From JALZUU01 sp964441245 (GTDB taxonomy: Bacteria; Bacteroidota; Bacteroidia; Chitinophagales; Saprospiraceae), in contig CAYTVR010000002.1 of the NCBI GenBank assembly GCA_964441245.1, positions 1 to 64,000 of the forward strand: a stretch of 64,000 bases of DNA, read 5' to 3'. Positions 17,318-24,964 of this stretch are shown here, in pieces. Below the pieces are notes generated by a model, which saw nothing but the letters and a program-made list of their open reading frames with translations, did not search any database and was not told where the DNA came from. A program made the position numbers and the translations under genes. Position 1 is the stretch's first letter; every line of letters begins with the position of its first letter.

Positions 17318-17518
17318 ATGGCAAAGAAAAATGAAAAGATAACATCCTACGAAGAAGCAATGATTGAATTGCAGGAGATTGTTAGAGATATACAGGAGGA
17401 GACCGTCAATATGGATGACTTGTCCAATAAGGTAAAACGTTCTGCCGAATTGATCCAATTTTGCAAAGAAAGATTGCGATCAACTGAGGAAGAAATTGGG
17501 AAAAGTTTATTGGAATGA
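17318..17518 (+). CDS. xseB: Exodeoxyribonuclease VII small subunit
   Basis: This is a 66-residue protein of the usual length. The pattern SYEEAMIELQEIVRDIQEE (residues 9-27), then VKRSAELIQFCKERLRSTEEEI, is the two-helix coiled coil of XseB that decorates the XseA stalk. It starts 28 bases after xseA on the same strand. Confidence 0.95.
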   Translation: MAKKNEKITSYEEAMIELQEIVRDIQEETVNMDDLSNKVKRSAELIQFCKERLRSTEEEIGKSLLE

Positions 17519-17633
17519 TCATGGGGTGAACATGTTAGTTGGTTCAATCAAACCCAAAATGACTACATATTGTTTTATTTTTCTAGTAAGCCCTAGTATA
17601 GATATATGGTATGGATTAATTCAAAACAAAAAA

Positions 17634-18119
17634 ATGGCAAGTGAAATAAGATTTAGAGAACTATGTATGGAAGATGTGAATGAACTTTTTAAAATTTATT
17701 CAGACAAAGAAGCAATGAAATTCAGAGGAAGTAAGCCTATGGAAAATATAGAGGAAGCTAAAAAGTATGTGGAAAATAAAAAATTACTTAAAGGGGATAT
17801 TCTTACTTTTAGAAAAGGTGTCGAACTAGAAAAAACAAAGGAACTAATAGGAAGTGTAATGTACAGATTTAATGAGGATAGAAAAAATGAATGTGAAATT
17901 GGATATTCAATAGGTCGTAGATTTTGGGGGCAAGGTTTAGGAAAAGAAATTGTCAATACCTTACTTAAAACAATTGAAGAACAACAATCAATTGATACGG
18001 TAGTCGCATGGAGCAATAAAGAAAATATAGCATCAATAAAAATTTTAGAAAAGATTGGATTTATACGAATAGAACAAGATGAAAGTCAAATGATTAACCT
18101 ATATAAATTTTTCATCTAA
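17634..18119 (+). CDS. GNAT-family N-acetyltransferase
   Basis: This 161-residue protein is started at the ATG at 17634 (MASEIRFRELCMEDVNELF), the standard N terminus of RimJ/RimL-like GNATs; the frame is open another 46 codons upstream into xseB, which is not credible. The acetyl-CoA-binding motif is IGRRFWGQGLGKEIV near residues 95-110, and NIASIKILEKIGF is the usual helix before the last strands. The substrate cannot be predicted. It is AT-richer than xseAB and, with the DUF1330 gene that follows, may be a later arrival. Confidence 0.88.
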   Translation: MASEIRFRELCMEDVNELFKIYSDKEAMKFRGSKPMENIEEAKKYVENKKLLKGDILTFRKGVELEKTKELIGSVMYRFNEDRKNECEIGYSIGRRFWGQGLGKEIVNTLLKTIEEQQSIDTVVAWSNKENIASIKILEKIGFIRIEQDESQMINLYKFFI

Positions 18120-18162
18120 ATTTGGAAACTCAATAATTCATATTAATTCGAACAAACTTATA

Positions 18163-18591
18163 ATGGAAAAATACTTGAATTCGAATCAAGAATCTGGAAG
18201 AATATTTTATCAAAAATATCATAATAAAGGAAAAATAGTAATGTTGAATTTGCTAAAGTTTAAACTGAAGGCAGATTATAGTAATCTTGGAAACATAAAA
18301 CCTGATAAAGAAATATCAGGAATTGAAGCATTTCAATTGTATATGAACTTTATATTACCTGAATTAACAAAATCGGGTAGTCGAATCATTTTTTATGGAG
18401 AAAGCAGTAACTATTTAATCGGTCCAGAGGCAGAAACTTGGGACATGGTATTATTGGTTGAACATGAATCTGTAAGCAAGTTTATTGAATTTTCTGATAG
18501 CGAAGAATTTTTAAAAAATGTAGGACACCGAACAGCTGCGTTAGAAGATTCCAGATTACTTCCAATTTTAGAAAAAAAAGAAAGTAAATAA
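18163..18591 (+). CDS. DUF1330-like dimeric alpha-beta barrel protein
   Basis: This is a 142-residue protein. GKIVMLNLLKFK, YMNFILPELTKSGSRIIFYG, WDMVLLVEH and the closing RTAALEDSRLLPI match the DUF1330 / NIPSNAP-like dimeric ferredoxin-fold family, often small-molecule enzymes or binders of unknown substrate. There is no signal peptide. It lies 43 bases downstream of the GNAT gene on the same strand and its stop is 15 bases before a decayed gene fragment on the opposite strand. Confidence 0.85.
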   Translation: MEKYLNSNQESGRIFYQKYHNKGKIVMLNLLKFKLKADYSNLGNIKPDKEISGIEAFQLYMNFILPELTKSGSRIIFYGESSNYLIGPEAETWDMVLLVEHESVSKFIEFSDSEEFLKNVGHRTAALEDSRLLPILEKKESK

Positions 18592-18606
18592 AAAAAAACA
18601 CCTAAA

Positions 18607-18767
18607 ATCAAAATAAGAAATACCATATTCCCTTGCATCCTGAATTTCCACATCTGAAAAAATAGCACCTAAATTATTAGTATAAGGTGAAGTAGACATC
18701 GGGTTTACCCCAAAGCTCGGCATAGTATTCTTGTCCTCTTTCTAACTTTACCTTGAGTTCAATTTGT
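18607..18767 (-). pseudogene. Decayed copy of part of the 24.1-24.8 kb gene
   Basis: This 161-base stretch aligns with 24351-24510 inside the intact gene at 24138-24839, with 11 substitutions and a single inserted C (about 93% identity by hand). The extra base lies near 18710 and breaks the frame; there is no start and no signal peptide. Both copies lie in the same orientation, so they are direct repeats bounding a 5.6-kb segment. Confidence 0.9.
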
Positions 18768-18789
18768 CGAAGCACCAAATTTATTTTGA

Positions 18790-20181
18790 CTACTTGTTTA
18801 TCAAACTGTAATTCAATCCAACTTGCAAACCATAGGTCAAAGGCTTTGTCGAAAAATTACTGGTACTCACTTCCCAGTTGGTTAAATACTTTGTACTGGT
18901 AACTTGAGCAAACAAATTAGTATTTTTATTAAGTTGATAACTATATCGTAAACCAAAGCGTAAACCAAATTGGTTTTTTCGAAATATTGGATTTTCCGTA
19001 CCAAATTTTTCTATTCGATCCTGATCGTTTAGACGCTTTCCATTTCCGTTAATTTGCATTAAATAAGATGCCCCCAGATAAAAACCATAGGATGATTTAC
19101 GCATAGTGATTTGATCAAACCGATAGCCCAAACTTAGGGTATGAAATTTTAATTGATTATACTTCACTTCTTTAAGATTACGTATTCCTTGTGCCGAGAC
19201 TGATTCTCTTTTTACTGAAATAAGATTTCCGGTCAAACTACTATTGGTATATCTAACAGGCTCATTATCCAATTGCACTTCTATCTCATGCGAGCCAACG
19301 TAGTCAAATAATTCTTGAACTGCATGGTATTCGTAATCGAGCTGAATTGCATGCTTCTTGTTAAATGAAAACCCTATAGATGGATTAAAGGAATAACCAG
19401 GATGTCCGCTAACATAATCTTGATTGATATTGTCTGATCCCATTGTCGTCAAATTGGTGATTCCACCCGCCATGCTAAAAAAGATTCCATTTCGAACGGT
19501 ATGCTCTTTTTCTTTCTCGCTCAAAGTTGGTTTATCTTTGGATTCAATTATTCTGTGTTGAAAAGTTTTAGGTTCAATCTGTCCTAAGTTTAGAAACGGC
19601 AAATGTTCTATCTTATTCAAAGTTGTAGATTGAGCTGTAATATTTTTATTGACTTTTTTAATTCCAGTTATTCTCTTTTGAGCTATGCTTTTATTTTTTT
19701 CGGTGACGAAGGAAGTAGATTTTTTGTAAGTTTCTAAAGGCTTATTAATTACTGTATTTTTAAGCGGTTGAGATTTTTTGTTTTTAGGTTGAATAAATCC
19801 AGATGTTAAGTTTGATTCCGATTTTATTTGATCTTGTAATTCCTCTATTGGTTGTTTTGTTATACTTGTAAAAATATCAGACTCGAGCTGTTTCTCTTCA
19901 TCTGTACGGACTAAGGCAGTGGTTTCCTTCTTGTCGACTTCAATCGATTTAGTGATTACCTTTTGAGAATCGCTTTGATTCATAGCCAACCAAGTTACAC
20001 TACCACAGCCTCCGATTAAAAGCAATAAGAATAAAGGCCAGTATCTTCTCAGTCTTAAAGGTTTCTCCTTGCCCATTTTTCCATAGATTCCGTCCTTCAT
20101 CTCTTCCCAGTCAAAACCTTCTGGAAGGTCAGCATATTGATCTTCATGATCGTCTGTAAAGTTGGTGTTAAAGTAATCCAT
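18790..20181 (-). CDS. Anti-sigma-like membrane protein with C-terminal beta-barrel domain
   Basis: This is a 463-residue protein. The first 45 residues are acidic (PEGFDWEEMKDGIYGKM) and resemble the cytoplasmic sigma-binding part of Bacteroidota regulators. One membrane helix follows (about 47-66, YWPLFLLLLIGGCGSVTWLA). Residues 70-230 are a low-complexity Lys/Thr/Asn linker, and residues 230-463 look like an outer-membrane beta-barrel (alternating aromatic strands such as NPSIGFSFNKKHAIQLDYEY and ending NYSLINK). It overlaps the upstream ECF sigma gene by 14 bases, the usual sign of a sigma/anti-sigma pair. A helix plus long periplasm-spanning linker plus barrel would link the cytoplasm to the outer membrane (inference). 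Confidence 0.75.
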   Translation of the reverse strand: MDYFNTNFTDDHEDQYADLPEGFDWEEMKDGIYGKMGKEKPLRLRRYWPLFLLLLIGGCGSVTWLAMNQSDSQKVITKSIEVDKKETTALVRTDEEKQLESDIFTSITKQPIEELQDQIKSESNLTSGFIQPKNKKSQPLKNTVINKPLETYKKSTSFVTEKNKSIAQKRITGIKKVNKNITAQSTTLNKIEHLPFLNLGQIEPKTFQHRIIESKDKPTLSEKEKEHTVRNGIFFSMAGGITNLTTMGSDNINQDYVSGHPGYSFNPSIGFSFNKKHAIQLDYEYHAVQELFDYVGSHEIEVQLDNEPVRYTNSSLTGNLISVKRESVSAQGIRNLKEVKYNQLKFHTLSLGYRFDQITMRKSSYGFYLGASYLMQINGNGKRLNDQDRIEKFGTENPIFRKNQFGLRFGLRYSYQLNKNTNLFAQVTSTKYLTNWEVSTSNFSTKPLTYGLQVGLNYSLINK

Positions 20182-20719
20182 ATAAATCTTTTTGAATTTT
20201 ACTTAACAAATATCGCTTTGTCCATTTTTTGGCGCGAGTTAGTTGTGAACGTGATGTTTGTTCTGCGATGTTGAGTTGTTCCGCTATTTCTTTGTGCGTA
20301 TAACCATCTATCACAGACAACATAAAAACAAGTTTGTAACCAGTTGGCATTTCATTTAAGATCAACTCAATATCTTCTCTTTTCAAGTCAGTAGGCAAGG
20401 GGGTATCATCTATCAATTCTTGTGTTTCTTCAATTCCTTTTGCGACGGTCAGAGGTCTAACCTTTCTGATTTGTTGTAAACACTCGTTGATCGCGATTCT
20501 TTTTATCCAACCTTTAAACGGTCCTTTATCCGAATCAAAACTTTTAATGTTGATAAAGATTTTTGCAAATATCTCTTGCATCATGTCTTTTCGAAAATCA
20601 TTATCCCAGATATACCTCTTCACATGACTGTAGATATAAGGTGCACAATCCTTGTACAACTGAGCGTGTCCTCGTTCTTTTCCCTTCTTACACAATAATA
20701 TGATTTCAGGTTTGATCAA
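20168..20719 (-). CDS. ECF-type RNA polymerase sigma factor
   Basis: This 183-residue protein is started at a TTG at 20719; no ATG exists in the right place, and the frame runs open to 20833 only through the terminator hairpin of the upstream gene. The start is therefore uncertain. Region 2 is visible as LYKDCAPYIYSHVKRYIWDN and DMMQEIFAKIFINI (the -10-binding helix). Region 4 ends with YTHKEIAEQLNIAEQTSRSQLTRAKKWTKRYL, the -35-binding HTH. The downstream gene overlaps by 14 bases and is the probable anti-sigma partner. Confidence 0.9.
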   Translation of the reverse strand: MIKPEIILLCKKGKERGHAQLYKDCAPYIYSHVKRYIWDNDFRKDMMQEIFAKIFINIKSFDSDKGPFKGWIKRIAINECLQQIRKVRPLTVAKGIEETQELIDDTPLPTDLKREDIELILNEMPTGYKLVFMLSVIDGYTHKEIAEQLNIAEQTSRSQLTRAKKWTKRYLLSKIQKDLYGLL

Positions 20720-20776
20720 CTTTATCGTTTTATTTCGTGAGTAGTTATTTATGTCCAAGCACTTACTTAAGTAGTG

Positions 20777-20810
20777 AAAAACACTGACCAGTGTTAATGA
20801 CCGGTCAGTG
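20777..20810 (-). terminator. Terminator between the repeat lipoprotein and the sigma gene
   Basis: CACTGACC (20782-20789) pairs with GGTCAGTG (20803-20810), 8 bp plus one more pair past a mismatch. Read on the minus strand it is followed by TTTTT (20781-20777). It lies just past the lipoprotein stop and separates it from the sigma gene. Confidence 0.7.
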
Positions 20811-20823
20811 CTTTTCTCTTGCC

Positions 20824-22011
20824 TTATTGGCAATTAGCCATAAAATCAAAATATTCTAGAATGCTATTAAAGGTGATTTCATCTCCACTTGGAATTTCAG
20901 TAACGGTTACTGGGAAAATAAGAACATCATCCCAGCTATCAGGATTATTACTATCAATATATGCTTGAGCAGCTGAAGCATCTTCAAGAACACCTATAAT
21001 GCCAGTAGTATTATCCAAATATTCAAAAGGATAAATAATTGAATAACAAGACTCTGAATTTATTAAATTAGAACTAGCTAAAAATCCACTTATAGCAAAT
21101 TCTTGAATAGGAGGAAAACAATCTAACCAAGCCTGAGATAACTCATCCTCATTGTTTACAACCAATTCTTCACCATCACTATTTACTAAAGTCAACGGGT
21201 AAACAAGTTCTAACGCCAACCCTTCTAGCATTGCATTACAATAGTCATCGTGGTTATTAATTACAATTATATCACCATCTTGATTTATCATTTCAAATGG
21301 ATAAGAAAAGTCCCAACAGTCACCGATTGGATCACCACCTGGTACTTCAATCTCTTCGCAGTCAAAAAGTAAAGTAAATAGTTCTTCATCGTTAGCTGCT
21401 AGTACAGTGTCTCCGTCTTCATCGATAAGACTTAAAGGGAATTCGAAAAACAAAGGATCACCCTGAGAAATTAAATCAATAAATTCAGCTTCGTCATTAG
21501 CAACTACTGAATTACCATCTATGTCAACAAGATTTACTGGATAAACCATGTCATAGCAAGAACTTTCATCAGAGATTAAATAGGTGGGGAATAAATCTTC
21601 ACCCCAGCCAGTATTAGGAACACAATTCGCAAAAATTTCTCCTAAAGCTACACCATCAGCAATTGATTCAGTTGTTCCATCTTCATTAGTTATTTCAATT
21701 GGGTATACAAAGTCAATAGTTTCTGGCATCTCTTGAAGTACCCCTTGAAAGTCTTCGGAATCTTCAATCGTAACAGTTACACCATTTACTATAAGGTCAA
21801 ATGGAAGGTGAACAAGAAAACAACCTAAGTCAAGTTCATCCGAATCACTTCTAAGAGTTATTTGAGATATAAGAGGATTGGTAGTTACTACCTCTGGTGT
21901 TGGCTCATTAACAATAACGTCATCCATTTCAGAGACTTCTTCCTTCGTGCATGAAGACAAGACTAAGAGTAAAGAAAACATACAAAAGAATAGCAATTTT
22001 GAATATTTCAT
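20824..22011 (-). CDS. Surface lipoprotein made of four cysteine-bounded repeats
   Basis: This is a 395-residue lipoprotein: signal peptide with lipobox LSSC (Cys21). The mature protein is very acidic and consists of four units, each opening and closing with a cysteine: Cys64-Cys130, Cys152-Cys218, Cys232-Cys298 and Cys322-Cys394. The first three Cys pairs are each exactly 66 residues apart. Each unit holds two half-repeats of the form YP-x-x-(L/I)-x(4)-DG-x(5)-(N/A)-(N/D)-(D/E)-x-L. The half-repeat suggests a small beta domain, and paired Cys suggest one disulfide per unit. The role is unknown; the neighbouring ECF system may regulate or sense it, although a terminator separates them. Confidence 0.8.
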   Translation of the reverse strand: MKYSKLLFFCMFSLLLVLSSCTKEEVSEMDDVIVNEPTPEVVTTNPLISQITLRSDSDELDLGCFLVHLPFDLIVNGVTVTIEDSEDFQGVLQEMPETIDFVYPIEITNEDGTTESIADGVALGEIFANCVPNTGWGEDLFPTYLISDESSCYDMVYPVNLVDIDGNSVVANDEAEFIDLISQGDPLFFEFPLSLIDEDGDTVLAANDEELFTLLFDCEEIEVPGGDPIGDCWDFSYPFEMINQDGDIIVINNHDDYCNAMLEGLALELVYPLTLVNSDGEELVVNNEDELSQAWLDCFPPIQEFAISGFLASSNLINSESCYSIIYPFEYLDNTTGIIGVLEDASAAQAYIDSNNPDSWDDVLIFPVTVTEIPSGDEITFNSILEYFDFMANCQ

Positions 22012-22578
22012 TATTTTAATTTTTTTCTAGTTAATTAAATGTTTTTAATCGAGCTCATCTAACTATATTCATAAATTGCTCTTTTAGCTGCACCTAAAAA
22101 AAAATAAATTTCCAACATCTGATATTTAGGTGGATTACATGCTTGAGACGGCAACGCAAAAGATTGATGATCAGCAACTTGAATGTTATTTGACGTTTTT
22201 TTGACATCGTTCAATTTCTTTTCAAAAAGAATATTTTTGTCCAAAAGGATCATCCTAAATTCTCAAATCTTTATCTCAGACGAAGTAATCTATAAGGTAA
22301 ATTCAAACAAGAACTATAGCAAATTTGCAAAAGCCATTTTTCAGAGATTGGCGACATTGTCAGATTATTCAGCGATGGAATTGCCATCCTTGGAGGATTG
22401 GTGAGTGAATTGACAGGAAATAAAAAAAGCCAAGAGGCAACAAATAGTATGCGTATAAATTCATAGTATTTATAAACCAATCCCTCAAGGCCGGTTACCC
22501 TGCCTAAATTTCTTATTCAAAAATTTAACCTTCGAGAAGGTAGGATTGATAACAAGAAAATATGTAATTTAGATATGG

Positions 22579-22745
22579 TTAAGTAGTGTACGGAAATTGG
22601 ATTTACATTAATTTGGGATGAGTTTTTGTTTCAGGCGACTTACAATTTATTCGGTGTAGCCGTAGCTACAGCTAAAAAATTTAAGGAAGTATGGAAGAAA
22701 AAATCGCTCAAATTAATAGCAAACTTAATTCTGAACACTACTTAA
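22579..22745. mobile_element. MITE-like element with imperfect terminal inverted repeats (I)
   Basis: TTAAGTAGTGT (22579-22589) and ACACTACTTAA (22735-22745) are perfect 11-bp inverted ends. The symmetry continues inward for roughly 45 bases, including ATTAATTTG on the left and its reverse complement on the right. The centre holds a hairpin-like TGTAGCCGTAGCTACA. It is 167 bases with no protein gene. Confidence 0.6.
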
Positions 22746-22906
22746 GTAGGTTGACCATTTAAATTACCAAATAACTAGAGTGCCTTTTGATCCTACTCTG
22801 CGTTAGAAATACTCGCCGATGCTAAGGCATCGTCTGTGTTTTCCGCCTTTATTAGCACCAAAATTCATCTCAATTTATTGACAAAATAAATAGGTCAACC
22901 TACTTA
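22743..22906. mobile_element. MITE-like element with terminal inverted repeats (II)
   Basis: TAAGTAGGTTGACC (22743-22756) and GGTCAACCTACTTA (22893-22906) are a perfect 14-bp inverted pair. The centre has a perfect hairpin CGATGC-TAAG-GCATCG (22818-22833). It abuts element I and shares its TTAAGTAG boundary, so the two may be one composite or two copies of related elements. Confidence 0.6.
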
Positions 22907-23052
22907 GCGGCAAGCAGAAAAAAAATGAGATAAATAACAATACATTCTCAAAACAAGATGGTTTTCTGTAATAAATTTTTAAAATTCGTTTTAATGTTGT
23001 TTAATCAAATTTTATTAATCAATCTGAACTGCAATAAAATATGTGTTTTAAG

Positions 23053-24009
23053 ATGAATAAATATTTTCCAATAATTGCATTGCTCGTAATTATTTCTTGC
23101 TCACCTCCAATAGAAAATAAATTGGAACAGAACCAATTACTACCTTTAACTAAAAATACTTCCATCCCATTAACTTCTCAACATGAAGAAAAATTTATTT
23201 TAGATAATTTGCAAGGAATTCATCAAGGAGACTTTACACATATTAATGGCAATGGTTATGAAATAACTAAATTCGTATATAAAAAGAAATTCAATATTAA
23301 AACGGTTGAAAAGCTAAAGAAAAAATTTAATATAGAAGAGAATGATCCTGGTATAAGAAAAAAGAATTTACCATTTGACAATATCTATTTTGAAGCAGAA
23401 GAAGAACTAATAAAAGGAGTAATCAATAAAATAAAAATTTTTATTGTGTCATATTCCCAAAACAGTACAGTTCTGATTCAATTTAATAACATCTTAAACT
23501 CAGATAGTTTATTTGAAAATATATTGATTAAACGAATAGTAAACAATCAGTTGCCTCCCAACATCTTTATGGCAACGGAAATAGACTCCATTCGTTTTGG
23601 AAACAGATTTATTAATCTTGGATCAATTTGTAACTGGAAAAATGTAAGAAATATACATTGTCATAGTTATGGTCAAATTATCTGGTCCGAATTTAGGAAC
23701 AAAATTAGAGCAGAAAGATACCTTAAACGAAGAATTAGAATCCTGGAAGAACTAAGAAAGAATGAACTAATAAAGAAGGAATTAGTACAAGTTCAATTTG
23801 AGGGAATTGAAACAACTGCTCAAAAGTTTACATTGAAAGTAAATTTATCTAATTTATCAGAGGAAGCAGCAGGCAATAAACTATTTGTATATTTTATAAC
23901 TTGTAAGGTAGGGGAAAAATATATTTCATGTATTCTAAATCATTTTGAAGATAAAACCAATCCTCTTGAACTTCCTCCTTTAATAAATGAAGTATTGATT
24001 ATAAATTAA
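23053..24009 (+). CDS. Lipoprotein of unknown function
   Basis: This 318-residue protein is started at the second ATG (23053), giving MNKYFPIIALLVIISCS, a lipoprotein leader with Cys17. The mature part is Lys/Asn/Ile-rich with a strongly AT-biased composition. A basic helical stretch (about 215-245: EFRNKIRAERYLKRRIRILEELRKN) is followed by a beta-rich end. I recognise no domain. It lies within the segment bounded by direct repeats, on the opposite strand to its neighbours, and looks like an accessory gene. Confidence 0.6.
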   Translation: MNKYFPIIALLVIISCSPPIENKLEQNQLLPLTKNTSIPLTSQHEEKFILDNLQGIHQGDFTHINGNGYEITKFVYKKKFNIKTVEKLKKKFNIEENDPGIRKKNLPFDNIYFEAEEELIKGVINKIKIFIVSYSQNSTVLIQFNNILNSDSLFENILIKRIVNNQLPPNIFMATEIDSIRFGNRFINLGSICNWKNVRNIHCHSYGQIIWSEFRNKIRAERYLKRRIRILEELRKNELIKKELVQVQFEGIETTAQKFTLKVNLSNLSEEAAGNKLFVYFITCKVGEKYISCILNHFEDKTNPLELPPLINEVLIIN

Positions 24010-24013
24010 AAAA

Positions 24014-24119
24014 AGAAGCGCAAGCACTACGTCATGTAGGCTGGACATAGGGCATCCACATGTACGCATGTACTAGGCATCATATACGAAGTGTTAGTCA
24101 TGTGAAAAATGAGACTAAC
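24014..24119. repeat. Short structured spacer with nested inverted repeats
   Basis: GTTAGTC (24093-24099) pairs with GACTAAC (24113-24119). CTAC-GTCAT-GTAG and ACATG-TACG-CATGT are further small palindromes within 80 bases upstream. There is no T tract. It may be the end of the lipoprotein transcript or a repeat element. Confidence 0.4.
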
Positions 24120-24137
24120 CGCCTCTCCTAATAAAAA

Positions 24138-24839
24138 TCAATCTAAACTTGCTGGTCGGACTAGTACATCATCTAGCAAATAATAGGCATAACGAATATC
24201 GCCTTCTTCCTTTTGAAATAAGGTAAAATCATCAGGATAAAAATTACCAATTAATAAATACTTATAATTATCATCAGCTGTAAAGGCACCAGAAATTTTA
24301 TACCAGTCATTTGGCCGATTAGTAACTAACTTCTCTGTGTTTACGACGGGATCAAAATAATAAATACCATATTCCCCTGCATCCTGAATTTCCACATCTG
24401 AAAAAACAGCACCTAAATTATTAGTATACGGTGAAGTAGACATTGGGTTGACCCAAAACTCGACATAGTATTTTTGTCCTCTTTCTAATTTTTCCTTGAG
24501 TTCAATTTGTACATATTCTTTACAATGTTGGGTGAAAGTCGCGCAGCCATAAGTTTTGATCCCCACCATTCTATTACCAGTACGGGCTTTATGTTGACTA
24601 AGATCGTAGCCTTTTCGTGGGGGCTTTAGGAGATTTAATTCACGGTCATAAAGAATATCAGGGGACCCTTCATTTGGGCTAAGCCAATGATCTACTAATG
24701 TCTCAAATGTAACATGGTTGGATGTCCAACGATTGATATCTTTTTTTACCTTTTCAAAACTGGGGTTGGGGACGAGATTTTGGGCAGCTAAGCATTGTAT
24801 AAAGAAAAAAAAGATTGCGGGAGGTAAAAAATACTTCAT
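24138..24839 (-). CDS. Secreted carbohydrate-binding-like (galactose-binding fold) protein
   Basis: This is a 233-residue protein with a signal peptide (ends CLAAQ). The mature start NLVPNPSFE, then LVDHWLSPNEGSPDILY and KEYVQIELKEKLERGQKYYV, is the jelly-roll domain often found at the N terminus of Bacteroidota OmpA-family or gliding-related proteins; here it stands alone. The end (YYLLDDVLVRPASL) closes the same domain, so the gene is complete. A 160-base internal part (24351-24510) is duplicated as a decayed fragment at 18607-18767. The ligand is unknown. Confidence 0.8.
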   Translation of the reverse strand: MKYFLPPAIFFFFIQCLAAQNLVPNPSFEKVKKDINRWTSNHVTFETLVDHWLSPNEGSPDILYDRELNLLKPPRKGYDLSQHKARTGNRMVGIKTYGCATFTQHCKEYVQIELKEKLERGQKYYVEFWVNPMSTSPYTNNLGAVFSDVEIQDAGEYGIYYFDPVVNTEKLVTNRPNDWYKISGAFTADDNYKYLLIGNFYPDDFTLFQKEEGDIRYAYYLLDDVLVRPASLD

Positions 24840-24964
24840 TACTATAGTTTTATTTCCATAATGTGAAGTTGGTCGAATAGTAACACGTTTTGTAGTGAGA
24901 TTTTAATTATGAACACTACTGATTTCCCTTGGTCAAAATAATAAACGATCGATAATTTTGATCT

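Larger units (their letters stand above)
22012..23052. other. 1-kb non-coding region carrying MITE-like elements
   Basis: No gene here is convincing. Two adjacent inverted-repeat elements fill 22579-22908. A perfect short palindrome ACCTTC-GA-GAAGGT lies at 22528-22541. A short open stretch without a start codon (about 22312-22463) could be a coding remnant. The region lies inside the segment flanked by direct repeats. Confidence 0.6.

Noticed and set aside
22312..22463. Short plus-strand coding-like stretch (FSEIGDIVRLFSDGIAILGG)
   Set aside because: It has no start codon and reads from a TAG; at most a remnant of something, and I cannot identify it.
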